A stretch of DNA of 64,000 bases from an uncultured Clostridia bacterium (GTDB lineage: Bacteria; Bacillota; Clostridia; TANB77; CAG-508), in NCBI GenBank assembly GCA_934129785.1, contig CAKOWW010000005.1, forward strand, positions 1-64,000, in the 5' to 3' direction. The position numbers and the translations under genes are program-made. Below are positions 53,842 to 62,278 of the stretch, piece by piece. The notes beneath the pieces are model-generated. The model was not told the DNA's origin. It saw only the letters and a list, made by a program, of their open reading frames with translations, and did no database searches. How positions within the stretch are numbered: the stretch's first letter is position 1; the number at the start of each line of letters is the position of its first letter.

Positions 53842-54048
53842 ATGTCAAAATTTAAAGACGATATGAGCTATGTAGAAGGTAGGATTGAAAAATACTTAGA
53901 AGGACAAGATGTAAATAATTTTGTTAAACCAGGTGAGTTTTGTATATCCCTTCACAAGGGAATTGACAGAGAAGTCATTTCTTACTATAAAGGTAAGGGA
54001 TGGAAATATGTCAAAGGTGAACAAAATGATTTTTTGAAGTTTATGTAG
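53842..54048 (+). CDS. small protein of unknown function
   Basis: A 68-residue protein (MSKFKDDMSYVEGRIEKYLEGQ…) with mixed helical and strand character and no hydrophobic segment. Not recognised. The ATG at 53842 lies 7 nt after GGAG and is preferred. Starts at 53800 or 53839 are in frame, but the former would translate the leader hairpin, including the only other in-frame CGG. It has its own promoter and terminator. Confidence 0.5.
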   Translation: MSKFKDDMSYVEGRIEKYLEGQDVNNFVKPGEFCISLHKGIDREVISYYKGKGWKYVKGEQNDFLKFM

Positions 54049-54056
54049 TCTTTACC

Positions 54057-54090
54057 AAAAAAGAAGTGCAAATTGCACTTCTTTTTTTTT
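54057..54090 (+). terminator. intrinsic terminator after the 53842 gene
   Basis: A long perfect stem AAGAAGTGCA / TGCACTTCTT with A-run before and T9-10 after. Confidence 0.88.
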
Positions 54091-54103
54091 CGAATTTCAA
54101 AAT

Positions 54104-54133
54104 AAAAAGGGCTCCCCAATAATTGAGGAGTCC
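54104..54133 (-). terminator. intrinsic terminator of the minus-strand 54137 gene
   Basis: On the minus strand, GGACTCCTCAAT pairs with ATTGGGGAGCCC (few mismatches), followed by TTTTTATT. Confidence 0.75.
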
Positions 54134-54136
54134 ATA

Positions 54137-54601
54137 CTAGCGAATTAGACATAAATATGTACGATCTCTAGAACATACAACGTAAATACCAGTTATAGCT
54201 AATACATTTTTAATATCTGAAGTGGAACCATTAGTAAAAAATGGGAAAAGGTTTTCCATCATCTGAACTATTTGAAATGTAAAGTTGTTATTAGATACGG
54301 GGCCATATGCAATTGCAAAAAGAATATTTTCATTAAAAATATCGTTTTTACATTTTTGTATAACATAAAAAGCGCCATCAGAATGTATATAAAATATGTT
54401 TCCTAATACTTCAAGACTTTCTACAACAATTTTTTGCATAGGGTATGATAATTCTTTATTAGAAAATCCAAGTACCCTGCAGTTAATAGTATTTCCTACC
54501 TTGATTTCTTCTTCAGTACTTGCAAATCCGAGAAAATGTTCAAGTAATCTATTCTCTACAAGTAAACCACAAAGTATTTTGTCATATTCATGTTTATTCA
54601 T
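54137..54601 (-). CDS. protein of unknown function
   Basis: A 154-residue cytosolic protein (MNKHEYDKILCGLLVENRLLEHFLGFASTEEE…) that I cannot assign. It has a helical N-terminus then an alternating beta region (INCRVLGFSNKELSYPMQKIVVESLEVLGNIFYI) and ends with VVCSRDRTYLCLIR. The start at 54601 is chosen because AAAGGAGG precedes it on the minus strand; a longer in-frame ORF adds 21 residues with no such site. It lies alone between sigH-side genes and tRNA-Thr. Confidence 0.5.
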   Translation of the reverse strand: MNKHEYDKILCGLLVENRLLEHFLGFASTEEEIKVGNTINCRVLGFSNKELSYPMQKIVVESLEVLGNIFYIHSDGAFYVIQKCKNDIFNENILFAIAYGPVSNNNFTFQIVQMMENLFPFFTNGSTSDIKNVLAITGIYVVCSRDRTYLCLIR

Positions 54602-54741
54602 ACTAGTTCCTCCTTTATAAATAAAAATGTCATGAATAATTTGAGCTGAGAGGATAAAATACACAGCATATTGCCTAATTCATTTGAAATTATAGCACAA
54701 ATAGCGAGCTTTGTAAAGAAATTTTACGTAAAATTGTCTTG

Positions 54742-54817
54742 TGGAGCTTCCAACGGGAATTGAACCCGTGACCTCTACCTTACCAAGGTAGCACTCTACC
54801 TACTGAGCTATGGAAGC
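54742..54817 (-). tRNA. tRNA-Thr (anticodon GGT)
   Basis: A 76-nt cloverleaf on the minus strand including an encoded 3' CCA. The acceptor stem is GCTTCCA / TGGAAGC, the anticodon arm CTACC-TTGGTAA-GGTAG with GGT at the centre, and the T arm has GGTTCAATTCC. It reads ACC and ACT. It sits back to back with the T-box of the threonyl-tRNA synthetase gene. Confidence 0.97.
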
Positions 54818-54871
54818 ATTTAAAAACAAGAAAAGTATATAATAAAAAGATAAAAAAGTAAAGAATTTCTA

Positions 54872-55155
54872 TTGACTTTTTTTATAAAAAGAATTAAACT
54901 ATTAACATAAGACAAAAACAAGTAAGAGAAAAGTAAGATGAAACTAGCTTATAAGAGAAAGCAGGCCATGGGCTGAGAGCCAGCTTAAGAAAAAGTCATT
55001 TGAAAACTAACTCTTCAAAGTTTCTAGTGAATAAGCTAGACGTGGTAAGATGCGTTACAATCTGAACTAATTAAGTAAAATGATAGGATGGAACCGTGTA
55101 AATAAAGCACTCCTATAAATAGAAAAAAGCTATTTATGGAGTGCTATTTTTTTGA
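54872..55155 (+). promoter_or_regulatory. T-box leader of thrS
   Basis: A promoter-like TTGACT at 54872 opens a 320-bp leader. Stem I is closed by CTAGCTTAT (54946-54954) pairing with ATAAGCTAG (55031-55039 region). The T-box sequence GGATGGAACCGTG lies at 55086-55098. It overlaps the antiterminator competing with the strong terminator AGCACTCC…GGAGTGCT with a T-run (55107-55152). Uncharged tRNA-Thr should allow readthrough into thrS. I could not place the specifier codon with confidence. Confidence 0.9.
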
Positions 55156-55192
55156 AAAAACTTTATAATGGCAAAGGAAAGGGAGAATTTTT

Positions 55193-57127
55193 ATGATTAA
55201 AGTAACTTTAAAAGATGGAAACAAATTAGAAGTAGAAGAAAAATCTACAATACTAGAAGTGGCAAAAAAAATAAGTGAAGGACTAGCAAGAAACGTTACA
55301 TGTGGAGAAGTAGATGGAGAAGTAAAAGACCTAAGATATGAGTTAAAAAAAGACTGCAGTTTAATTTTACACACATTTAAAGAAGAAGACTTAGAAGGAA
55401 AAAAAGCTTATTGGCATACAACATCACATATAATGGCACAAGCAGTAAAAAGACTATTTCCAGAAGCAAAATTAGCAATAGGACCAGCAATTGAAAACGG
55501 ATTTTATTATGACTTTGATGTAGAAAAACCATTTACAGATGAAGACAAAGCAAATATAGAAACTGAAATGAAAAAAATAATAAAAGAAAACTTAGAAATA
55601 GAAAGATTTTCTTTACCAAAACAAGATGCACTAAAATTAATGGAAAATGAACCATATAAACAAGAATTAATAAATGATCTTGCAAAAGGGGAAGAAATAA
55701 GCTTTTATAAACAAGGAGATTTTACAGACCTATGTGCAGGCCCACATTTAACAAGTACAGGAAAAGTAAAAGCAGTAAAAATCTTATCATCATCAGGAGC
55801 ATATTGGAAAGGTAGCGAAAAAAACAAAATGCTTCAAAGAATTTATGCTATATCATTTCCAAAAGCTAGCGAATTAGAAGCATATTTACAACTATTAGAA
55901 GAAGCAAAACAAAGAGACCATAGAAAAATAGGCAAAGACTTAGAAATATTTATGACACATCCATTAGTAGGTTCAGGATTACCAATGTATTTACCAAATG
56001 GAGCAACAATAAGAAGAATTTTAGAGAGATATATTCAAGACAAAGAAATTTCATTAGGATATGACCATGTATATACACCATCACTTGCAAGTGTTGATTT
56101 ATATAAAACAAGTGGACATTGGGATCATTACAAAGAAGACATGTTCCCAGTTATGAAAATGGACAATGAAGAAATGGTATTAAGACCAATGAACTGCCCA
56201 CATCATATGCTAATATACAAAAATAAAATGCATTCATACAGAGATTTACCAATAAGAATAGGAGAATTAGCACATGACTTTAGATATGAAGCAAGTGGAA
56301 GTGTTTGTGGACTAGAAAGGGTTCGTCAAATGTGCCAAAATGATGCTCACTTATTTGTTAGACCAGACCAAATAAAAGAAGAAGTTGGAAGAGTTTTAAA
56401 ACTAATTGTAGAAGTATACCAAAAAGATTTTGGATTCCCTGAATCAGCATTCCGTTATCGTTTATCTTTAAGAGACAAAAACAATAAAGAAAAATATATA
56501 GACAATGATGAAATGTGGGAAACAGCAGAAAGTCAATTACGAGAAATCTTAACAGAATTAGAAATTCCTTTCTACGAAGCAGAAGGAGAAGCTGCTTTCT
56601 ATGGACCAAAAATTGACATACAAATAAAAACAGCTTTAAATCATGATATAACAATTCCAACATGTCAATTAGATTTTGCTTTACCAGAAAGATTTAAACT
56701 AGAATATATAGGAGAAGACGGAAAAGAACATAGACCTGTTGTAATACATAGAGCAATACTTGGAAGTTCAGACAGATTTATCTCATTCTTATTAGAAGAA
56801 ACAAAAGGAAATTTACCAGTATGGCTTGCACCAAAACAAGTTAGAATACTTCCAATTACAGATAATCAACAAGAATATGCATATAAACTAAAAGAACAAT
56901 TACAAAAACATCAAATAAGAGTTGAAGTAGATGATAGAAATGAAAAAACAGGATATAAAATTCGTGAGGCTCAACTTAGCAAAATTCCATATATGTTAAT
57001 TGTAGGACAAAAAGAAGTAGATGAAAATAAAGTTTCTGTTCGTTCTTGCACAAAAGGAGATTTAGGAGTAGTTCCAACAGAAGAATTTATTAAAAATTTA
57101 TTAGAAGAAATCGAAAGCAAAAAATAA
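55193..57127 (+). CDS. thrS: threonyl-tRNA synthetase
   Basis: A 644-residue class II synthetase. The N-terminal TGS domain (MIKVTLKDGNKLEVEEKSTILEVAK) is followed by the editing domain with YWHTTSHIMAQAVKRLFP, where the HxxxH zinc-like motif lies, and by the catalytic core with RPMNCPHHMLIYK (zinc Cys), VHRAILGSSDRFI (motif 3) and the C-terminal anticodon-binding domain (QVRILPITDNQQEYAYKL). AAAGGGAG precedes the ATG. Length is normal. Regulated by the upstream T-box. Confidence 0.97.
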   Translation: MIKVTLKDGNKLEVEEKSTILEVAKKISEGLARNVTCGEVDGEVKDLRYELKKDCSLILHTFKEEDLEGKKAYWHTTSHIMAQAVKRLFPEAKLAIGPAIENGFYYDFDVEKPFTDEDKANIETEMKKIIKENLEIERFSLPKQDALKLMENEPYKQELINDLAKGEEISFYKQGDFTDLCAGPHLTSTGKVKAVKILSSSGAYWKGSEKNKMLQRIYAISFPKASELEAYLQLLEEAKQRDHRKIGKDLEIFMTHPLVGSGLPMYLPNGATIRRILERYIQDKEISLGYDHVYTPSLASVDLYKTSGHWDHYKEDMFPVMKMDNEEMVLRPMNCPHHMLIYKNKMHSYRDLPIRIGELAHDFRYEASGSVCGLERVRQMCQNDAHLFVRPDQIKEEVGRVLKLIVEVYQKDFGFPESAFRYRLSLRDKNNKEKYIDNDEMWETAESQLREILTELEIPFYEAEGEAAFYGPKIDIQIKTALNHDITIPTCQLDFALPERFKLEYIGEDGKEHRPVVIHRAILGSSDRFISFLLEETKGNLPVWLAPKQVRILPITDNQQEYAYKLKEQLQKHQIRVEVDDRNEKTGYKIREAQLSKIPYMLIVGQKEVDENKVSVRSCTKGDLGVVPTEEFIKNLLEEIESKK

Positions 57128-57149
57128 AATGTAAAAGGAGAAAGTTTAA

Positions 57150-58241
57150 ATGAAATTAGGAATAGTAGGATTGCCAAATGTAGGTAAAAGTACAATGTTT
57201 AATTCAATAACAAAAGCAGGTGCAGAATGTGCAAATTATCCATTCTGCACAATAGAGCCAAATGTTGGAGTAGTTCCAGTACCAGATGAAAGACTAGATG
57301 AACTAACAAAAATGTACAAGCCACAAAAAACAACACATGCTGTTGTTGAATTTGTTGATATTGCAGGACTTGTAAAAGGTGCTAGCAAAGGAGAAGGTCT
57401 TGGAAATAAATTCTTATCTCATATTCGTGAAACAGATGCCATAGTACAAGTAGTTAGATGCTTTGAAGATAGCAATGTTGTTCACGTTGATGGCTCAGTA
57501 GATCCTATAAGAGATATAGAAACAATAAATTTAGAATTAATTTTTGCTGATATTGAAACTGTAAATAAAAGATTAGAAAAGGCAAAAAAGAATTTAAAAG
57601 CAAATAAAAAATATCAAGAAGAAATTGATTTATTAGAAAAAATAAAACAAAACCTAGAAGAAGGAAAATCAGCAAGAGCTATAGATTTTAATGAAGATGA
57701 GCAAGAAATGGTAAAAGAAATGTTTTTATTAACAACAAAGCCAATTTTATATATTGCTAATATATCTGAAGAACAAATGGAAAATGCAGAAAATGATGAA
57801 CTAGTGCTAAAGGTAAAAGAATATGCTAAAAAAGAGAATGCAGAAGTAATACCTTTATGTGTGAAAATTGAAGAAGAATTATCTGGGCTAGAAGATGAAG
57901 ATAAAAAAGAGATGCTAGAAGCATTAGGACTAGAAGAGTCTGGGTTAGATAAAGTTATTAAAAAAAGCTATGATTTATTAGGACTAATGTCTTTCTTAAC
58001 AGCTGGTGAGCCAGAAGTTAGAGCTTGGACAATAAAAAAAGGAACAAAAGCACCACAAGCTGCCGGAAAGATACATTCAGACATTGAAAGAGGATTTATA
58101 AAAGCAGAAATAGTTTCATATGATGATTTAATAAAAGAAGGTTCTATGGTTGCAGCTAAAGAAAAAGGACTTGTTAGACAAGAAGGAAAAGACTACATTA
58201 TGCAAGATGGAGATATTGTTTTATTTAAATTTAATGTTTAA
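57150..58241 (+). CDS. ychF: YchF/OLA1 family ATPase
   Basis: A 363-residue P-loop NTPase of the Obg-related YchF family, which prefers ATP and is linked to ribosome function and stress. G1 is VGLPNVGKSTMFN, with the family's YPFCTIEPNVGVVPVPDERLD following and DIAGLVKGASKGEGLGNKFL as G3. The C-terminal TGS domain includes FLTAGEPEVRAWTIKKGTKAPQAAGKIHSD. AAAGGAG precedes the ATG. It is 22 bp after thrS. Confidence 0.96.
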   Translation: MKLGIVGLPNVGKSTMFNSITKAGAECANYPFCTIEPNVGVVPVPDERLDELTKMYKPQKTTHAVVEFVDIAGLVKGASKGEGLGNKFLSHIRETDAIVQVVRCFEDSNVVHVDGSVDPIRDIETINLELIFADIETVNKRLEKAKKNLKANKKYQEEIDLLEKIKQNLEEGKSARAIDFNEDEQEMVKEMFLLTTKPILYIANISEEQMENAENDELVLKVKEYAKKENAEVIPLCVKIEEELSGLEDEDKKEMLEALGLEESGLDKVIKKSYDLLGLMSFLTAGEPEVRAWTIKKGTKAPQAAGKIHSDIERGFIKAEIVSYDDLIKEGSMVAAKEKGLVRQEGKDYIMQDGDIVLFKFNV

Positions 58242-58393
58242 TAAAAAAGAATTGATAATTTTTATTAAATTTTTGTAACATAAATGTAAAATAAAAATAC
58301 AAAAAAACTATTGACATATAAAAGCGATAAGTATAAAATTATACTTGAAGAACAAAAGAAACATATATTTTTATGTGTTTTTACAAATGTTGC

Positions 58394-58422
58394 TTGAAAT
58401 ATATCGAAAAATGTGGTATAAT
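58394..58422 (+). promoter_or_regulatory. promoter of the LPxTG protein gene
   Basis: TTGAAA (58394-58399) and TATAAT (58417-58422) are 17 bp apart. About 80 bp upstream a second good match (TTGACA-N17-TAAAAT, starting near 58313) suggests two start sites. Confidence 0.55.
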
Positions 58423-58472
58423 AAACAATGTTTGTAACAATAATAATATAAAGAGAAGTAAGGAGAACGATT

Positions 58473-58859
58473 ATGAAAAAAACAAATTTAATCAAAGTAA
58501 TTTCAATTTTATTAATTAGTGTAATGGTAATGTTATTTGCAACAACAGTAAATGCTGCAGATGATAACAGTTACAATGATTTAACAAGTACATTAACAGG
58601 AAACAATTCAAATAGCTCAAACAATTCAAGCAACACAGCAAATACAAATTCAAGTAATAATACAGCAAACACAAATAGCAATAACACAAATAACTCAGCA
58701 AATATGAGCAACAACACAAATAATTCAAGTGTTTATAACAATACAAGTTTACCAAAAACAGGAGCTGCAGATTCTATACCAGTAGCAATGTTAGTAGTTG
58801 TATTTGGAATATCAGCTGTATATGCATTCAAAAAAGTTAGAGATTACAAAAATATTTAA
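58473..58859 (+). CDS. short Asn/Ser-rich LPxTG cell-wall protein
   Basis: A 128-residue exported protein. It has a signal peptide (KVISILLISVMVMLFATTVNAA), a low-complexity linker made almost only of Asn, Ser and Thr (residues ~45-95), and a C-terminal sorting signal: LPKTG, a hydrophobic helix (PVAMLVVVFGISAVYAF) and the basic tail KKVRDYK. It should be cut after Thr and linked to peptidoglycan by the sortase encoded convergently next door. The linker probably spans the wall and carries no folded domain, so the protein may be a spacer or a glycosylated coat. GGAGAAC lies before the ATG. Confidence 0.85.
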   Translation: MKKTNLIKVISILLISVMVMLFATTVNAADDNSYNDLTSTLTGNNSNSSNNSSNTANTNSSNNTANTNSNNTNNSANMSNNTNNSSVYNNTSLPKTGAADSIPVAMLVVVFGISAVYAFKKVRDYKNI

Positions 58860-58875
58860 TTAAAAATATATTAAT

Positions 58876-58895
58876 AAAGAGCCTAAAGGCTCTTT
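58876..58895. terminator. bidirectional terminator between the LPxTG and sortase genes
   Basis: Stem AAAGAGCC paired with AGGCTCTTT; it serves both convergent genes and touches the sortase stop codon. Confidence 0.75.
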
Positions 58896-59514
58896 ATTGT
58901 TTTGCTTTTATAATAATTCTATTTGAATTAAAATTATTGCAGGTAATTAATGTTAGTTGCTTGAAATTGTTATTATAGTCAAATATGGGAGACAGGTCTG
59001 TCTCCAATACTTCTGACAATTCAAAAACTTTATATACATATCTATTTGAAGAAATATCATGTAAATATATTTTATCATTAACTGTTAGTGTACTGATTTT
59101 ACTAAAAAACATATTATTGTTATAATTATGCCCAGCAATGCAAATATTTCCTCTTTCATTGGGAGAAGTGCCATACATCTTACATGGAGCAGTTTTTAAG
59201 AGCTCTTCACTAATATTTGAAAAGATTGGATAATATAAATTAATTTTTGGAATTTCAATAATACCAAATAAATTATCAGTACTGGAAGTTTTTGTTTGGG
59301 TATAAGAATTATTATTAGAATATAATTTATATATCTCATAATTTTCAATAAGTTGCTTTGAAAATTTTTCTTGATTTTTCCTAGGAAAAGTATAGTAAAT
59401 TAATAAAAAAATAAAAAAGGCAAACAATATAAAAGAAATTATAAATTGAAATTTAAAAAATCTTTTATTTATCTTATGTTTGCCTTTAAAATTTGTATCT
59501 AAAATTTGATTCAT
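58894..59514 (-). CDS. sortase
   Basis: A 206-residue transpeptidase with one N-terminal membrane helix (residues ~22-44). The catalytic domain (GIIEIPKINLYYPIF…) has the active-site His in GNICIAGHNY, Cys in LTLITCNN and Arg in NSNRIIIKAK. The protein ends immediately after the Arg strand, as in compact class D/E-like sortases; the class is uncertain. Convergent with the LPxTG protein gene, its likely substrate. Confidence 0.9.
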   Translation of the reverse strand: MNQILDTNFKGKHKINKRFFKFQFIISFILFAFFIFLLIYYTFPRKNQEKFSKQLIENYEIYKLYSNNNSYTQTKTSSTDNLFGIIEIPKINLYYPIFSNISEELLKTAPCKMYGTSPNERGNICIAGHNYNNNMFFSKISTLTVNDKIYLHDISSNRYVYKVFELSEVLETDLSPIFDYNNNFKQLTLITCNNFNSNRIIIKAKQ

Positions 59515-59568
59515 TTTTTTTTACTCCAACTATTTTTTCTTTAAATAGTGTATGTAAAAAAATAAATT

Positions 59569-59925
59569 TTATAATGAAAAAACTTGTTTTTTGTAAATTT
59601 CAGGAGCAACTTCGAAACGAATTTTAAAACAAGTAAAATCTTCTAATTCGTTTTCTTCTAAACAGTCTAAATATATATCCAGTTCATCTAAATTTTTACA
59701 AGCCGATATTATAATTGGATTTAATTTATAATTAAACATTAATTCTAAACCTAAATCTATAGCTTGGAAAATAGAACCATTTTCTCTGTGAAGAATTAAA
59801 TCAATAGATTCTCTAAACCTAGAAATAGGAGCATTTTTAAACCTATTTAAAGGAAGTTTTATATTATTATATGGTAAATAAGCTAATTGTTCTTTTTCTG
59901 AAACTATTAAAGTGTTTTGAATCAT
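59569..59925 (-). CDS. protein of unknown function
   Basis: A 118-residue soluble protein (MIQNTLIVSEKEQLAYLPYNNIKLPLNRF…). The IFQAIDLGLELMFNYKLNPIIISACKNLDELDIYL segment suggests an alpha/beta fold; no family recognised. AGGAGAT precedes the start on the minus strand. It lies upstream of the sortase gene on the same strand with a 54-bp gap, so the two may be co-transcribed. Confidence 0.5.
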   Translation of the reverse strand: MIQNTLIVSEKEQLAYLPYNNIKLPLNRFKNAPISRFRESIDLILHRENGSIFQAIDLGLELMFNYKLNPIIISACKNLDELDIYLDCLEENELEDFTCFKIRFEVAPEIYKKQVFSL

Positions 59926-60036
59926 AAATGTAATCTCCTTAATAAATAATATTAAGCCTATTATAACTGGAAAATATATTTTAGTAAATAAAAATTTTTG
60001 AAAAAATTATTACATTTTTATTACATCAAAAAGTTT

Positions 60037-60088
60037 GTTAGCCTTGACAAACAAATGAAAAAATATTATAATGTTAACCGTGACTAAC
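60037..60088 (+). promoter_or_regulatory. suf operon promoter with paired operator-like motifs
   Basis: TTGACA (60044-60049) and TATAAT (60067-60072) are 17 bp apart. Two related 16-bp sites, GTTAGCCTTGACAAAC (60037-60052) and GTTAACCGTGACTAAC (60073-60088), agree at 12 or more positions; one covers the -35 and the other follows the -10. This suggests a repressor, perhaps an Rrf2-type iron-sulphur sensor, though none is encoded in the window. Confidence 0.6.
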
Positions 60089-60113
60089 AATAAAAAAGAA
60101 GGGTGAAATATAT

Positions 60114-60854
60114 ATGAATAAGGAATTATTAAAAATAGAAAATTTACATGCAAAAGCAGGAGAAAAAGAAATACTAAAAGGATTAAACTTAACAATAAAC
60201 AAAGGTGAAATTCATGTAATAATGGGACCTAATGGAGCAGGAAAATCAACACTTGCGAATAACATTTTAAACAATCCAATATACAAAAAAGAAGAAGGAA
60301 AAATAGAATTTGATGGAGAAGACATAACAAATGCTAAAACAGATGAAATAGCAAGAAAAGGAATTTTTATGTCATTTCAATCACCAGAAGAAATACCAGG
60401 AATTAGTGTAACTAATTTCTTAAAATATGCAAAAAATAAGGTAACAGGAGAACCTGTAAAAGTATTTAAATTTAAAGAAGAAGTAAAGGATTATATGGAA
60501 AAATTAAACATGAAGCCAGAATATGCTGGTAGAAGTTTAAATGTAGGATTTTCTGGTGGAGAAAAAAAGAAAAATGAAATTTTACAAATGCTTGTATTAA
60601 ACCCTAAATTAGCAATACTAGATGAAACAGACTCTGGACTAGATGTTGATGCAATAAGAACAGTTTCAAAAGGAATAGAAATGTTCAAAAACGAAGAAAA
60701 TGCAGTACTAATAATAACTCATGGAACAAAGATTTTACAAGAACTAGATGTCGACTATGTACATGTATTAGTTGATGGAAAAATAGTAAAAACTAGCACA
60801 GGAGATTTAGCTGGAGAAATTGAAGAAAACGGATATGAAATTTATAAAAAATAA
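60114..60854 (+). CDS. sufC: Fe-S cluster assembly ATPase SufC
   Basis: A 246-residue ABC-type ATPase of the SufBCD scaffold. Walker A is MGPNGAGKSTLANNIL, signature FSGGEKKKNEILQML and Walker B LAILDETDSGLDVDAI, the last two being SufC-specific. GAAGGGTG lies before the ATG. It is the first gene of sufCBDS. Confidence 0.96.
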   Translation: MNKELLKIENLHAKAGEKEILKGLNLTINKGEIHVIMGPNGAGKSTLANNILNNPIYKKEEGKIEFDGEDITNAKTDEIARKGIFMSFQSPEEIPGISVTNFLKYAKNKVTGEPVKVFKFKEEVKDYMEKLNMKPEYAGRSLNVGFSGGEKKKNEILQMLVLNPKLAILDETDSGLDVDAIRTVSKGIEMFKNEENAVLIITHGTKILQELDVDYVHVLVDGKIVKTSTGDLAGEIEENGYEIYKK

Positions 60855-60874
60855 AAAAGCAAGGGGTGAAATAC

Positions 60875-62278
60875 ATGAAGCAAAAAACTCAAATTGAAGA
60901 AGTAAATAACAATATATATGATTTTAAAAAAGAAGATAATTATGATTTCAAAATAAAAAAAGGATTAACACCTGAAATTATAAGTGAAATATCAGAACAA
61001 AAAAATGACCCACAATGGATGAGAGATTTTAGACAAAAAGCTTTAGAGGTATATAATGAGCTAGAATTGCCAACATGGGGACCAAGTTTAAAAGAATTAA
61101 ACATGGATGAAATTGCAACATATGTAAGACCTAAAACAGATATGAAAAGCAATTGGGATGATGTACCAGAAGATATAAAAGATACATTTGACAAATTAGG
61201 AATACCAGAAGCAGAGAAAAAATCCTTAGCAGGTGTTGGAGCACAATATGATTCAGAAGTTGTGTATCATAGCATAAAAGAAGAATTAGTAAAACAAGGT
61301 GTTATATACACAGATATGGAAACAGCTGTAAGAGAATACGGAGATTTAGTAAAAGAACATTTTATGAAATGTGTACCAGTTAATGACCACAAATTTGTAG
61401 CATTACATGGTGCTGTTTGGTCTGGTGGATCTTTTGTATATGTTCCAAAAGGTGTAAAAGTGGATATTCCGCTTCAATCTTATTTTAGATTAAACTCACC
61501 AGAATCAGGACAATTTGAACATACATTAATTATAGTTGATGAAGGCGCAAGTTTACACTTTATAGAAGGATGTTCAGCACCAAAATACAATAAAGTAAAC
61601 CTACATGCAGGTTGTGTTGAATTATATGTTAAGAAAAATGCATATTTAAGATACTCAACAATTGAAAACTGGTCAAAAAACATGTTAAATCTAAACACAA
61701 AAAAAGCAATAGTTGAAGAAGGTGGACAAATAGACTGGGTAACAGGTTCATTTGGTTCAAAAATATCAATGCTATATCCATTAAGTGTTTTAAATGGAAA
61801 AGGAGCAAAAACAGAATATACTGGAATATCTTTTGCTGGACATGGACAAGACTTAGATACAGGATTTAAAGTAATACATAATGCAGAAAATACATCATCT
61901 GTAATAAATTCAAAATCAATATCAAAAAATGGTGGAAAAGCAACATACAGAAGTTTGGTGAAAATAAGACCAAACGCTAAAAATTCAAAATGTTCAGTAT
62001 CATGTGAATCATTAATGCTAGATGATATATCAGCATCTGATACAATACCAGTAAATGATATAGAAACAGATGAAGTAGAATTCTCACATGAAGCAAAAAT
62101 AGGAAAAATAAGTGATAAAACAATATTCTATTTAATGAGTAGAGGAATATCTGAAGAAGATGCAAAAGCAATGATTGTAAGAGGATTTGCTTATCCAATT
62201 GCAAAAGAGCTACCAGTAGAATATGCAGTAGAAATGAATAACTTAATAAATCTAGAATTAGAAGGGAGCATTGGATAA
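60875..62278 (+). CDS. sufB: Fe-S cluster assembly scaffold SufB
   Basis: A 467-residue beta-helix scaffold. Characteristic segments are GLTPEIISEISEQKNDPQWMRDFR, VHYDSEVVYHS-like GAQYDSEVVYHSIKE, LHGAVWSGGSFVYVPKGVKV, IEGCSAPKY with the cluster-related Cys, and the C-terminal SRGISEEDAKAMIVRGFAYPIAKELP. The ATG at 60875 is 8 nt after AAGGGG; the GTG at 60866 overlaps that site. The stop codon overlaps the sufD start. Confidence 0.96.
   Translation: MKQKTQIEEVNNNIYDFKKEDNYDFKIKKGLTPEIISEISEQKNDPQWMRDFRQKALEVYNELELPTWGPSLKELNMDEIATYVRPKTDMKSNWDDVPEDIKDTFDKLGIPEAEKKSLAGVGAQYDSEVVYHSIKEELVKQGVIYTDMETAVREYGDLVKEHFMKCVPVNDHKFVALHGAVWSGGSFVYVPKGVKVDIPLQSYFRLNSPESGQFEHTLIIVDEGASLHFIEGCSAPKYNKVNLHAGCVELYVKKNAYLRYSTIENWSKNMLNLNTKKAIVEEGGQIDWVTGSFGSKISMLYPLSVLNGKGAKTEYTGISFAGHGQDLDTGFKVIHNAENTSSVINSKSISKNGGKATYRSLVKIRPNAKNSKCSVSCESLMLDDISASDTIPVNDIETDEVEFSHEAKIGKISDKTIFYLMSRGISEEDAKAMIVRGFAYPIAKELPVEYAVEMNNLINLELEGSIG

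Noticed and set aside
58600..58760. Repetitive AAT/AGC-rich tract that could suggest a CRISPR or simple repeat array
   Set aside because: It is the coding sequence of the Asn/Ser/Thr linker of the LPxTG protein, with no constant repeat-spacer pattern. No CRISPR array or cas gene is seen in the window.
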